A DNA stretch of 31,923 bases from an uncultured Oscillospiraceae bacterium (GTDB taxonomy: Bacteria > Bacillota > Clostridia > Oscillospirales > Acutalibacteraceae). The position numbers were made by a program, and so were the translations under genes. The stretch spans positions 1 through 31,923 of the forward strand of contig UQRL01000030.1 in NCBI GenBank assembly GCA_900543555.1. Direction: 5' to 3'. Positions within the stretch are counted from its first letter, which is position 1; each line of letters opens with the position of its first letter. This document shows, piece after piece, positions 22,569 to 30,513 of this stretch. Below the pieces are notes generated by a model. That model ran no database searches, had not been told where the DNA came from, and saw only the letters and a program-made list of their open reading frames with translations.

Positions 22569-23750
22569 TCAGGTGTGGATATCCAGCAGCTTCTGCTTCA
22601 GCTCGCCCTCCAAACGGCCGATCTCGGCCTCGGCGGCGCGGCGCTTGGCCCGGCCCTCGTCCTGAATCTTCACCACCTCGTCCAGAGTCTGGATAAGGGA
22701 CTGGTTGGTCTGGCGCAGGGTCTCCATGTCCACCACGCCCCGCTCGGACTCCCTGGCGGTCTCGATGGTGCTCATCTTCAGGCGCTCGGCGTTCTTGCGC
22801 AGCAGCTCGTTGGTCATGTCGCTGACCTCCCGCTGGGCCTTCACCGCCTGCTCTGAGTGGGCCAGGCCCAACGCCAGCACCATCTGGCTCTTCCACAGGG
22901 GGATGGTGTTCACCAGGGTGGACTGGATCTTGTCGCTCATCAGCTTGTCGTTGTTCTGCACCAGGCGGATTTGAGGGCTCATCTGCACGCTGACCATGCG
23001 GGTCAGCTCCAGGTCGTGGAGCTTTTTCTCAAAGTTGTCGCACTGCTGGGCATAGTCGTTGGCGGCCTGGGCGTCCTCCGCCAAGCCGGACTGCTTGGCC
23101 TTGTTCTCCAGCTCCACCAGGGTGGTGGCCCGCTCCTTTTGGAGCTTCTTTTTCCCGGCGATGATGTACATGGAAAGCTCCTTGTGGTAGCCCAGGTTCA
23201 TCTCGTAGAGCTTATCCAGCATGACAATGTCCTTCATCAGCTGCACCTGGTGGGACTCCAGGGCCGCGGCGATCTTGTTCACATTGTGCTCGGCGCTGTC
23301 GTACCGGGCCTTCATGGCGGTGATCTTGTTGCCCGTATTTTTAAAGAAGCCAAAGATCCCCTTCTTTTCCTCCTCCTGGATATCAAAGCCCTTCAGCTCC
23401 ACCACCAGCTGGGAAATCTGATCCCCCACCTCGCCCAAATCCTTGGTGCGCACATTGTTCAGGGTGTTGTCGGAGAAAGAGGCAATCTTCTTCTGGGCGG
23501 CAGAACCGTACTGCAGTACCAAAGTGCTGTTGGAGATGTCGATTTTCTCCGCAAAGTCCTCCACCACCTGGCGCTCCTCGGGGGTAAGGGCGCTCTCGTC
23601 CAGAGAGGAAATCTCATCCTCTTTGGGCTTTTGGGGCGCGGGCGCCTCTTCGGGGGTCAGGGTCAGAGAGGGGGTTTCCACTCCCTCCAGGGTGAGGGTG
23701 GGCATTTTGGGGGCCTCGTTTTCCAAGGTCAATTTGATATCGTCGGGCAT
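22569..23750 (-). CDS. TelA family toxic-anion-resistance protein
   Basis: A 393-residue cytoplasmic, strongly helical protein of the TelA/KlaA family. The first ~90 residues are low-complexity with repeated TLTLEG and SLTLTPEE motifs. The TelA domain follows (VLQYGSAAQKKIASFSDNTLNNVRTKDLG, and later LVQNNDKLMSDKIQSTLVNTIPLWKSQ). The name comes from plasmid tellurite resistance; chromosomal copies are found beside XpaC genes and respond to envelope stress in some bacteria. ATG 23750 has AAGGAGG 8 bases upstream. The longer open frame upstream overlaps the intergenic hairpin and lacks a ribosome site. Confidence 0.9.
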   Translation of the reverse strand: MPDDIKLTLENEAPKMPTLTLEGVETPSLTLTPEEAPAPQKPKEDEISSLDESALTPEERQVVEDFAEKIDISNSTLVLQYGSAAQKKIASFSDNTLNNVRTKDLGEVGDQISQLVVELKGFDIQEEEKKGIFGFFKNTGNKITAMKARYDSAEHNVNKIAAALESHQVQLMKDIVMLDKLYEMNLGYHKELSMYIIAGKKKLQKERATTLVELENKAKQSGLAEDAQAANDYAQQCDNFEKKLHDLELTRMVSVQMSPQIRLVQNNDKLMSDKIQSTLVNTIPLWKSQMVLALGLAHSEQAVKAQREVSDMTNELLRKNAERLKMSTIETARESERGVVDMETLRQTNQSLIQTLDEVVKIQDEGRAKRRAAEAEIGRLEGELKQKLLDIHT

Positions 23751-23831
23751 GTTTCTAACCTCCTTGATCATTCCTTGCTTCTCATAATGGAAACCGCCGC
23801 TCGGGCGTTTCTGGAATTTCTTTGAAAATGA

Positions 23832-23870
23832 CGGGGGCTGCTGGCGGAAAGGCCAGGCGCCGAACCCCCG
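23832..23870 (-). repeat. Hairpin between xpaC and telA
   Basis: On the minus strand CGGGGG pairs with CCCCCG and encloses an inner stem CTGGC/GCCAG. TCATTTTC follows. It may attenuate or protect the transcript inside the operon. Confidence 0.45.
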
Positions 23871-23889
23871 CCTTTCACCGTTCTGCGGT

Positions 23890-25134
23890 TTATTTTTTGG
23901 CCTCCTCCTGCTTTTCTTCCTCCACAAATCCCTCCTGCTTTAAGAGGGTCTCAAACACGGTGATATCCGCGGAAATATCCATGGCCTCTTCCGCATAGAG
24001 GGAGTCCAGCTGCTTTTCAAAGGCATCCGCCACCGTGTGCATCATCCCCGCGATGTTAAACAGGGTGGAGGTGATGTTCTCACCCTTCACGTTCTGGGCG
24101 GAGAGCCGCTGGTAGCTGTTCAAAAGCTTCATGGTGGTGGGCAGGTAATAGTTCATAAATTTCCGGATCTGCTGCGCCTTCTCCGGATGGTCGGCAATAT
24201 AGCGGAAAATATCGGCGGAAGCCCGCTCCATGCGGGTGATGTCCTCGGAAAGGGTCTCGTCGGGAATGGCGTCATCCGCGGCACGAAGCTTTTTCAAATA
24301 CTCCCGGCCCTCGTCGATGATCTTGTCCACCTCCGGGTCCCCTGTGTGGGATTTCTCCGGTTTTTCCGGCTCCTTTTTCGGCTCTTCCTTGGGCTTCTCC
24401 GGCTCCACCGGCACGAACATCTTCTTCCCCTTGAACAGTGCCCCCGATGCCAGGAACACCAATACCAGCACCACAGCAAAAACGATGAAGTGGTAGGGCT
24501 CGTACAATGGGAAACTCAAGGCGTAGAACAGGGCCACGCCGCCTGTGATATAAAACTTGGCGGGGCTCCCCTTACGCACCATTTTCATAGGCGGCTGCCC
24601 AGCACCCGGGGGGACAGGCGCCCCCTGCCAGGGAGCCTGCCGCGCCCGGTTTGCCGCCGCCCGCTGGGCGGCAGCGGCTTGGTTGGCCGCCGCATGCTGC
24701 GCGGCTGCCGCCCTTTGCGCCGCCGCAGCCCTCTGGGCCTTTGCCTGCTGGGAGGGGGGCGGCGCGACGGGCTTGCCCTGGGTATAGGTATAGCGGTAAT
24801 AGCCATTGGCCTGCTTTGCCCCATTCTGGGGTGGAGCGCTTCCCTGGGGCGGCGCCTGATGCCCCGCCTGCCGCGTCTGCTGCGTCTGCCCAGCCCTGGG
24901 TCCCGGCTGGGGCGCTTGGCCCACCCCCTGTGGCGGGGGCGCCTGATAGGGGTGGCCGCCGGGCCCCGGGCCTCCATTCTTGCCCAAGTTCAGCGCCTGG
25001 TCCAAGCCTTGCGCCGCTTTGCCCAGGCCCTCGGCAAGCTTTCCTGCCATGGGAATGCCTGAACTTTTCAGTGTTCTATATACCTGGGAGGAGCGGAGCT
25101 CCTCCTGCAGGGGTTGGTTTTCTCGTTTATCCAT
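23890..25134 (-). CDS. XpaC-like membrane protein
   Basis: A 414-residue protein of the 5-bromo-4-chloroindolyl phosphate hydrolysis (XpaC) family. The N-terminal half is low complexity: a Gly/Pro/Gln-rich part and an alanine-rich part with repeated AAAAQRAAA. Two close membrane helices follow (ITGGVALFYALSFPLY and FIVFAVVLVLVFLASGALF). A helical domain then holds DPEVDKIIDEGREYLKKL and YYLPTTMKLLNSYQRL. XpaC often precedes TelA. ATG 25134 has GGAGG 8 bases before it; an in-frame ATG at 25149 and a TTG at 25173 are possible alternatives. The Ala/Gln-rich stretch is unusually long. It is the first gene of the operon. Confidence 0.87.
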   Translation of the reverse strand: MDKRENQPLQEELRSSQVYRTLKSSGIPMAGKLAEGLGKAAQGLDQALNLGKNGGPGPGGHPYQAPPPQGVGQAPQPGPRAGQTQQTRQAGHQAPPQGSAPPQNGAKQANGYYRYTYTQGKPVAPPPSQQAKAQRAAAAQRAAAAQHAAANQAAAAQRAAANRARQAPWQGAPVPPGAGQPPMKMVRKGSPAKFYITGGVALFYALSFPLYEPYHFIVFAVVLVLVFLASGALFKGKKMFVPVEPEKPKEEPKKEPEKPEKSHTGDPEVDKIIDEGREYLKKLRAADDAIPDETLSEDITRMERASADIFRYIADHPEKAQQIRKFMNYYLPTTMKLLNSYQRLSAQNVKGENITSTLFNIAGMMHTVADAFEKQLDSLYAEEAMDISADITVFETLLKQEGFVEEEKQEEAKK

Positions 25135-25214
25135 CAGGGCTGCCTCCATGTTCCGGCAAAACTCCCGCTGCAAATCACAATCCTCTCGCAGTGGGAAGCA
25201 TTTATATTGTTACC

Positions 25215-25244
25215 ATTGTACTGTGAAACAGAGGGCGGTGTCAA
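25215..25244 (-). promoter_or_regulatory. Sigma-A promoter of the XpaC-TelA-LemA-TPM operon
   Basis: On the minus strand TTGACA (25244-25239), an 18-base spacer and TACAAT (25220-25215), 80-110 bases before the XpaC start. Confidence 0.78.
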
Positions 25245-25307
25245 CTGAATTCTAGGCCCCGCGGCGCTTTTCCCACATTTCAGAGAAAAGCCCTTTCCCC
25301 CGGGTCC

Positions 25308-26237
25308 TTACACAGGATGGGGCTCTCCCACCCGGGGGAAAACCGCCTTGACCTGATCCCCCGTGGCAATGCCCTCACAGAAGGCCGTGGCCGCCCCTGC
25401 GGCCACGCCCCACTTCAGCCCGCCCAGGGCGCTGCCGTGAAGCTCGTACCCATAGAGGAAGCCCGCAACCAGGGAGTCCCCCGCCCCCACGGTGGAGACC
25501 GCCTCCCCGCGGACGCTGCGGCAGAACAGCGCTTGCCCGTTCTCCTCCAGAAGCAGGGCGCCCTTGGCCCCCAGGGAGACCACCACGTTCCGCGCCCCCA
25601 TGCGCTGAAGCTCCCGGGCGTACTCCTTCACTTCCTGCACGTTCAGGCTGCCCGCAATGCCGAAGATCTGGGCCAGCTCCTCCTCGTTGGGCTTGATGAG
25701 GAAGGGCCGGTAAGGCAGGGCCGCCAGCAGCGGGTCCCCCTCCATGTCCACCACCAGCCGGGCCTTTCTCTGCCGGGCGGCTTCTAAGACCCGGGGGAAG
25801 GCCGTTTCCGGCAGGGCGGCGGGCAGCACGCCGGAAAGCACCAGGGCGTCCCCTTCCTGCAAACGGGAGAGCCTTTCCAGCAGCTCTTCCACCGCCTGCT
25901 CCGGAATGGCGGGGCCGGCGCCGTTAAAGGCGGTCTCCTCCCCGTCCGCACAGCGCAGCTTCACATTCACCCGGGTATTCCCCTGGGGCAGCTGGACGAA
26001 ATCCGTTTGGCAGCCGGCCTCTTCCAGCAGGCGGCAGAGCTCCCGTCCGGTAAAGCCTCCGGCCAGGCCCAGGGCCCGGTTCTCCACCCCCAGGGAGGAC
26101 AGCAGCAAAGAGACGTTTACCCCCTTGCCTCCGGGGGCAAAGACATCCTGGGAAAAGCGCTGGATCACGCCCCGCTCAAAGCTCTCCAAAAAGATGAAAT
26201 GGTCCAGTGCCGGGTTCAGTGTCACTGTAACTATCAT
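25308..26237 (-). CDS. 1-phosphofructokinase-family PfkB sugar kinase
   Basis: A 309-residue PfkB kinase. It begins with the FruK/LacC signature MIVTVTLNPALD. The substrate motif is APGGKGVNVS (34-43). The ATP and catalytic motif is STVGAGDSLVAGF with base D254. KPNEEEL (182-188) is also typical. Members phosphorylate fructose-1-phosphate or tagatose-6-phosphate to the bisphosphate. ATG 26237 follows GGGAGG at 9 bases. Usually fruK lies with fruA and a DeoR regulator; none is present, so this is an orphan copy whose exact sugar phosphate is open. A 117-bp tandem repeat lies just upstream. Confidence 0.9.
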   Translation of the reverse strand: MIVTVTLNPALDHFIFLESFERGVIQRFSQDVFAPGGKGVNVSLLLSSLGVENRALGLAGGFTGRELCRLLEEAGCQTDFVQLPQGNTRVNVKLRCADGEETAFNGAGPAIPEQAVEELLERLSRLQEGDALVLSGVLPAALPETAFPRVLEAARQRKARLVVDMEGDPLLAALPYRPFLIKPNEEELAQIFGIAGSLNVQEVKEYARELQRMGARNVVVSLGAKGALLLEENGQALFCRSVRGEAVSTVGAGDSLVAGFLYGYELHGSALGGLKWGVAAGAATAFCEGIATGDQVKAVFPRVGEPHPV

Positions 26238-26311
26238 AATACGTTTCCTCCCTTACAACTTCCTTAAGGTATTCTATCATTTTCAAAAAACTTTTTCAAC
26301 CAAGCTGCCAA

Positions 26312-26545
26312 GCTGCGCCTGGACGCATGTCGCGGGACCGTGCGCTTCGCTTACTCCCCTAGCTGGAAAACGCCGGCCCTGTGTCCGCGGGTTTGAGGCT
26401 GGAGGAGATGCGCGGATTCTGCTGTTTCGCTGCGCCTGGACGCATGCCGCGGAGTCGCGCCCTTCGCTTACTCCCTCAGGCGGAAAACGCCGGCCCTGTG
26501 TCCGCGGGTTTGAGGCTGGAGGAGATGCGCGGTTCCGCCCTTTCC
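26312..26545. repeat. Tandem duplication of a 117-bp non-coding unit
   Basis: Copy 1 (26312-26428) and copy 2 (26429-26545) are adjacent direct repeats. Both start GCTGCGCCTGGACGCATG and share an exact block beginning GGAAAACGCCGGCCCTGTGT and running into GGAGGAGATGCGCGG. They differ in the middle and at the ends. The unit fills most of the 399-base gap between the kinase and the next lipoprotein gene. I see no convincing gene in the rest of that gap. The unit may be a dispersed repeat of this genome. Confidence 0.88.
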
Positions 26546-26636
26546 GCGCATATCCCTCTCTTCGCTGGAAACACTAGAAGACGCATCCTCCCAGACTTTG
26601 GGACGGAAGCCAAATTACAGGAAAGGAGATTGTGTC

Positions 26637-26915
26637 ATGCTGCGAAATAAGATCTGCGCCTTTGCCCTCTGTGCCGGTCTGGCCCTTTCCCTGGCGGGCT
26701 GCATGGAAAAGGCCGCCAGCGACGTGTCGGACACCGCCTCCCGGGTAGAGAGCGGCGCCGGGGAAACCGTCTCCCGCATAGAAAGCGGCCTGGAGGAAGC
26801 CGGAAGCCGGGTGGGCTCGGACGTGGAGTCCGCCCTGGACCCCGATTCCTCCCGAAGAGAGGAATCCAAAGAGGAGTCCCGAGAAGAGGCCACCCCCGCG
26901 CCAGAGCCCCGGTAA
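26637..26915 (+). CDS. Small lipoprotein with 11-residue helical repeats
   Basis: A 92-residue lipoprotein of unknown function. The signal peptide ends in LSLAGC with lipidated Cys22. The mature part has three consecutive 11-residue units (SDVSDTASRVE, SGAGETVSRIE, SGLEEAGSRVG) and a partial fourth. This period gives an amphipathic helix. A charged tail (REESKEESREE) and a proline-rich end follow. The ATG is preceded by AAAGGAG at 8 bases, and a perfect terminator follows, so it is a single-gene unit. No promoter is obvious; it may start within or just after the upstream tandem repeat. Confidence 0.8.
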   Translation: MLRNKICAFALCAGLALSLAGCMEKAASDVSDTASRVESGAGETVSRIESGLEEAGSRVGSDVESALDPDSSRREESKEESREEATPAPEPR

Positions 26916-26930
26916 GCGCGCCCCCTCTAC

Positions 26931-26963
26931 AGCACCGCCCCCAGCCGGGGCGGTGCTTTTTCT
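26931..26963 (+). terminator. Terminator of the small lipoprotein gene
   Basis: GCACCGCCCC pairs perfectly with GGGGCGGTGC (loop of 5), followed by TTTTTCT. Confidence 0.92.
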
Positions 26964-26983
26964 ATCCCCGGCGCCGCACCGCC

Positions 26984-27012
26984 TTGCGCCGCCCCCCGGT
27001 TTCTGCTATACT
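26984..27012 (+). promoter_or_regulatory. Promoter of the HAD-MATE-propeller operon
   Basis: TTGCGC (26984-26989), a 17-base spacer and TATACT (27007-27012) preceded by an extended TGC. Confidence 0.7.
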
Positions 27013-27042
27013 GGGACAGAAAGCAGAAGAGGAGGCAAACCC

Positions 27043-27747
27043 ATGATTCGATGCTGTATTTTTGACGCCGATGGCACCCTGCTGGACTCCATGCCCATGT
27101 GGCGGGACATCACTTACGAATACGCCCAGCGAAAAGGAATTCATGCCCCAGAGGGGCTGCACCGCACCCTGAACCGGCTGAGCCTGGAGCAGTGCGCGGC
27201 ATATTACCAGGGCCTGGGGGTTGCAGGCACCGTGGAGGAAATTGCCCAGGAGCTTTCCCAATGCGCGCTGGAAGGCTATCGCACCCGGGTGCCGGAAAAA
27301 CCCCATGCGGGGGAGTTCCTGCGGCTGCTGCAGGAAAACCACATCCACATTGCGGTGGCCACCGCCTCCAACCGGGAGGGTGTGCTGGCTGCCCTGCGCC
27401 GCCTGGGGATGCTGCCCCTGGTGGAGGAGTTCGCCACCTGCACAGAAGTGGGGAAAAGCAAGGAGCACCCGGATGTGTACCTTCGCTGCGCGGAAGGCTT
27501 TGGCGCGGCCCCGGAAGAGAGCGTGGTCTTCGAGGATTCCGCCTACGCCATCCGCACCGCCAAGGCCGCCGGTTTCCCCGTGGTGGCGGTGGAGGACGGC
27601 ATTTCGGGGAACGGAGAGGGCCGGCTGGAAACCCGGGAGGGCATTGCCCGGCTCTCTGACTTCTACCTGCGGGACTATGAGGAGCTGATCCAGGCTCTGA
27701 CCCCGCCGGAGGACCTGGCCCAAAGCCTGGGAGAGCTTTTGGGCTAA
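27043..27747 (+). CDS. HAD-family hydrolase, beta-phosphoglucomutase-like
   Basis: A 234-residue HAD enzyme with the DADGT form of motif I (FDADGTLLDS, D8 nucleophile and D10). An alpha-helical cap is followed by motif II (VATASN), K-containing motif III (GKSKEHPDVYL) and motif IV (VFEDSAYAI). The pattern fits small sugar- or nucleotide-phosphate phosphatases and beta-phosphoglucomutases. ATG 27043 has GGAGG 7 bases upstream; the frame runs further upstream without a ribosome site. It is 41 bases before a MATE transporter gene and likely co-transcribed with it from an extended -10 promoter. Confidence 0.88.
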   Translation: MIRCCIFDADGTLLDSMPMWRDITYEYAQRKGIHAPEGLHRTLNRLSLEQCAAYYQGLGVAGTVEEIAQELSQCALEGYRTRVPEKPHAGEFLRLLQENHIHIAVATASNREGVLAALRRLGMLPLVEEFATCTEVGKSKEHPDVYLRCAEGFGAAPEESVVFEDSAYAIRTAKAAGFPVVAVEDGISGNGEGRLETREGIARLSDFYLRDYEELIQALTPPEDLAQSLGELLG

Positions 27748-27788
27748 GGCACGTATTCCTTTGGAAAGCAAGGAGAAATGGGAAACAT

Positions 27789-29195
27789 ATGAGCGGTTTA
27801 CGGAAAAAGCTGATTGGCAGCCGGGCCTTCTACGCGTCGGTGCTGGCCCTGCTGGTGCCCATGATCGTCCAACAGGGCATCACCCAGTTTGTCAACCTTT
27901 TGGACAACGTGATGGTGGGGCGTTTGGGCACAGCCCCCATGTCCGGCGTGGCCATTGTCAACCAGATCATCTTCATCTTCAACCTGACCATTTTCGGCGG
28001 GCTGGGCGGCGCCTCCCTCTTTGGGGCGCAGTTCGCCGGCAAGAAAGATCACGAGGGGGTGCGTTACACCCTGCGCTTCCGGCTGGTGTTCAGCGTGGTG
28101 GTGTGCGCCCTGGGCATTCTGATCTTTCTTCTCTTTGGGGAGCAGCTGTTCCAGCTGTATTTGAACAAGGAGTCCTCTTCTCCGGAGGAGATCGCCTCCA
28201 CTTTGGGCTATGCCAAGGAGTACATCGCCATCATGCTCTTTGGGCTTCTGCCTTTTGCCATAAACCAGTGCTTTTCCAGCACCCTGCGGGACGTGGGCGA
28301 GACCTTCTCTCCCATGGTGGCCAGCCTCATTGCCATCTGCGTCAACCTGACCGGCAACTACCTGCTGATTTACGGCAGCTTCGGCTTTCCCAAAATGGGG
28401 GTGGCTGGCGCGGCCCTGGCCACTGTCATTGCCCGCTGGGCGGAAATGGGATATCTGCTGCTGCGCACCTGGCGCCACCGGAAGCAGTTCCCCTTCCTGC
28501 AGGGGCTGTTCCGGGACTTCCGCGTGCCCCTGTCCCTGGTCAAACAGATTGCCGTCACCGGCACGCCCCTGCTGCTCAACGAGACCCTGTGGTCCATTGG
28601 CACGGCGGCGGTGAACATGTGCTACTCCTTCCGGGGGCTGGAGGCTGTGGCGGCCACTAACATCAACTCCACGGTGTGGAACTTGTTCGCCATTGTCATG
28701 GCGGCCATGGGCAACGCCATCGGCATCCTCTCCGGCCAGCTGCTGGGGGCCAATGACATTCCGGGCGCCAAGGACACCGTGCGCAAGCTGCTGTTTTTCA
28801 GCGTGTGTGTCAACGCGGTGATCGGCGGGCTTATTGTGGCGGTGTCCCCCTTTATCCCTTACATCTACAACACCGAACCCTCGGTGCGCCAGACCGCCAC
28901 CCATCTGCTGATGGTCTCCGGTTCGTTTTTACCCCTGTCCGCCTACACCCAGGGCACCTATTTCACCATCCGTTCCGGCGGGAAGACCTTCATCACCTTT
29001 CTGTTCGACTGCGTGTTCACTTGGGTGGTGTGCCTGCCCATTGCCTTCTGCCTGTGCCAGTTCACCGGCCTTTCGGTGGTATGGGTCTTTTTCTTCGTGT
29101 CGGCGGCGGATATCCTCAAGGCGGGAATTGGCACGGTGATGCTGGTCTCCGGCATCTGGGCCAAAAACATGGTGGGGGATCGGCCCGAAAACTAA
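27789..29195 (+). CDS. MATE-family multidrug/cation antiporter
   Basis: A 468-residue membrane protein with about 12 hydrophobic helices in two halves, typical of MATE exporters that use Na+ or H+ to expel drugs or metabolites. Family landmarks are VPMIVQQGITQFVNLLDNVMVGRLG near the start and the matching second half (LLLNETLWSIGTAAVNMCY). The substrate is unknown. The ribosome site is weak: AAGGAG lies 13 bases from the ATG, with a 4-codon leader frame (ATG GGA AAC ATA) whose stop overlaps this start. The gene lies between a HAD phosphatase and a beta-propeller gene in one operon. Confidence 0.92.
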   Translation: MSGLRKKLIGSRAFYASVLALLVPMIVQQGITQFVNLLDNVMVGRLGTAPMSGVAIVNQIIFIFNLTIFGGLGGASLFGAQFAGKKDHEGVRYTLRFRLVFSVVVCALGILIFLLFGEQLFQLYLNKESSSPEEIASTLGYAKEYIAIMLFGLLPFAINQCFSSTLRDVGETFSPMVASLIAICVNLTGNYLLIYGSFGFPKMGVAGAALATVIARWAEMGYLLLRTWRHRKQFPFLQGLFRDFRVPLSLVKQIAVTGTPLLLNETLWSIGTAAVNMCYSFRGLEAVAATNINSTVWNLFAIVMAAMGNAIGILSGQLLGANDIPGAKDTVRKLLFFSVCVNAVIGGLIVAVSPFIPYIYNTEPSVRQTATHLLMVSGSFLPLSAYTQGTYFTIRSGGKTFITFLFDCVFTWVVCLPIAFCLCQFTGLSVVWVFFFVSAADILKAGIGTVMLVSGIWAKNMVGDRPEN

Positions 29196-29250
29196 CTTGG
29201 GGAATACGGCCCGGGGCCCTGCGCTAAAATCTATTTGGGAGGAATTTATC

Positions 29251-30132
29251 ATGGAAGTGCGAACGGAAAAACAGCCCTTTCAGGAGCGGGACGCCATCTC
29301 CCTTTTGGAGACCGTGGACGCGGCCACAGGGCAGCGGCAGGTGCTCAAAGAGTTCCACCACCTGATTGAAGCCCCCAACTGGCTCCCTGGCGGGGACGCC
29401 CTGCTGTACAACGCCGGGGGGCGGCTGTGGAAATTCCACCTGGACACCTTGGAGAGCGAAGCGGTGGACACCGGTTTTGCGGACTGCTGCAACAACGACC
29501 ATGTGCTCTCCCCGGACGGGACCCGGGTGGGCATCAGCCACGGCACCGGGGAGGACGGGCGCTCCCGGGTGTACACCCTGCCCCTTTCCGGCGGCGTGCC
29601 CCGGCTCATCACCCCCATGGCCCCCAGCTATCTTCACGGCTGGTCGCCGGATGGGAGGACCCTGGCCTACTGCGCGGAGCGCAACGGGGAGTTTGACATC
29701 TACACCATCCCGGTGGAGGGAGGCGAGGAAACCCGCCTGACCCACACCCCCGGCCTGAACGACGGCCCGGAATACTCCCCGGACGGAAAGCACATCTGGT
29801 TCAACTCCGTGCGCTCCGGGCTGATGCAGGTGTGGCGCATGAACGCGGACGGCTCTGACCAGACCCGTATGACCTGGGAGGAGGACTTAAACTGCTGGTT
29901 CCCCCACCTTTCCCCCGACGGGACCCAGGTGGCCTACATCGCCTACAAAAAGGGGGATGTGGAGCCCGGCGACCACCCCGCCCACAAAAACGTGGAGATC
30001 CGGGTGATGGACGCCGGGGGCCAAAACACCCGGGTGCTGGCAAAGCTCTTCGGCGGCCAGGGCACCCTGAACGTGAACAGCTGGTCCCCCAACGGGAAGA
30101 AGCTGGCCTTTGTCAGCTACCGGCTGAAATAA
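29251..30132 (+). CDS. TolB-like beta-propeller protein (PD40 repeats)
   Basis: A 293-residue protein with at least four WD40-like PD40 repeats: LSPDGTRVGI, WSPDGRTLAY, YSPDGKHIWF, LSPDGTQVAY and WSPNGKKLAF. There is no signal peptide or membrane helix, so unlike true TolB it should be cytoplasmic. Propellers of this kind occur alone or attached to peptidases; none is attached here. It may bind a ligand or protein partner. ATG 29251 follows GGGAGG at 8 bases, 55 bases after the MATE gene. It is the last gene of the operon, before a strong terminator. Confidence 0.88.
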   Translation: MEVRTEKQPFQERDAISLLETVDAATGQRQVLKEFHHLIEAPNWLPGGDALLYNAGGRLWKFHLDTLESEAVDTGFADCCNNDHVLSPDGTRVGISHGTGEDGRSRVYTLPLSGGVPRLITPMAPSYLHGWSPDGRTLAYCAERNGEFDIYTIPVEGGEETRLTHTPGLNDGPEYSPDGKHIWFNSVRSGLMQVWRMNADGSDQTRMTWEEDLNCWFPHLSPDGTQVAYIAYKKGDVEPGDHPAHKNVEIRVMDAGGQNTRVLAKLFGGQGTLNVNSWSPNGKKLAFVSYRLK

Positions 30133-30143
30133 ACGCAAAAGCT

Positions 30144-30175
30144 CCCCTCCGGCAAGCCCGGAGGGGTGTTCTCTT
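30144..30175. terminator. Bidirectional terminator
   Basis: CCCCTCCGG pairs perfectly with CCGGAGGGG (loop of 5). T-rich tails follow on plus (TGTTCTCTTT) and minus (AGCTTTTGCG). It serves the propeller gene and the converging SLH gene. Confidence 0.85.
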
Positions 30176-30183
30176 TACCGCGC

Positions 30184-30462
30184 TCAGGAAGCGTAGTGCT
30201 TGTACAGGAAGGTGACGATCTGCCCGCGGGTGCAGCCGTCATTGGGGCTGAAGGTGGTGGCACTGGTGCCGGCGGTGATGTTGTTCCGCACTGCCCACAG
30301 CACAGGACGGTAGAAGTAATCCCCGGACGCCACATCCCGGAAGGGATTGCTGCCGCTGACGGAGGGGGACCCTGCCGCCCCTGCGGAAAGGGGCAGTCCG
30401 GCCAGCAGCAGGCAGGTGGCCAGCACCAGAGCAAAGAGCCGTTTCATGGGTTTGCGTTTCAT
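30184..30462 (-). CDS. Secreted mini-protein with one S-layer homology motif
   Basis: A 92-residue exported protein. A signal peptide (LFALVLATCLLLAGLPLSAGA) is followed by one SLH motif that fills the rest (NPFRDVASGDYFYRPVLWAVRNN, then TFSPNDGCTRGQIVTFLYKHY). SLH motifs bind secondary cell-wall polymers, normally as three in a row on a large protein. Here there is one, and nothing else. The ATG is preceded by AAGGAGG at 8 bases, so the gene looks intact and not a fragment. It may act as a dimer/trimer on the wall or as a remnant kept by selection. It is divergent from the serine dehydratase gene. Confidence 0.85.
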   Translation of the reverse strand: MKRKPMKRLFALVLATCLLLAGLPLSAGAAGSPSVSGSNPFRDVASGDYFYRPVLWAVRNNITAGTSATTFSPNDGCTRGQIVTFLYKHYAS

Positions 30463-30513
30463 CGTTACTTCCTCCTTCAGCTGTCCCCCTTAGGACAGGG
30501 AATTGATACCTTT

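Noticed and set aside
24585..24977. Alternative frames in the Ala/Gln/Pro-rich part of XpaC
   Set aside because: Low-complexity GC-rich coding gives open frames on both strands. Only the XpaC frame has membrane helices and family motifs on both sides.
26312..26545. CRISPR-like array
   Set aside because: Only two copies, directly adjacent with no spacers, and a 117-bp unit. No cas genes.
26381..26650. Open frame with a repeated SAGLRLEEMRG segment
   Set aside because: The protein repeat only reflects the 117-bp DNA duplication. No ribosome site is present and the frame runs into the lipoprotein gene in another phase.
27778..27792. Four-codon leader peptide before the MATE gene
   Set aside because: Its stop overlaps the MATE start, but it has no regulatory codons and no hairpin follows. 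Kept only as a note in the MATE entry.
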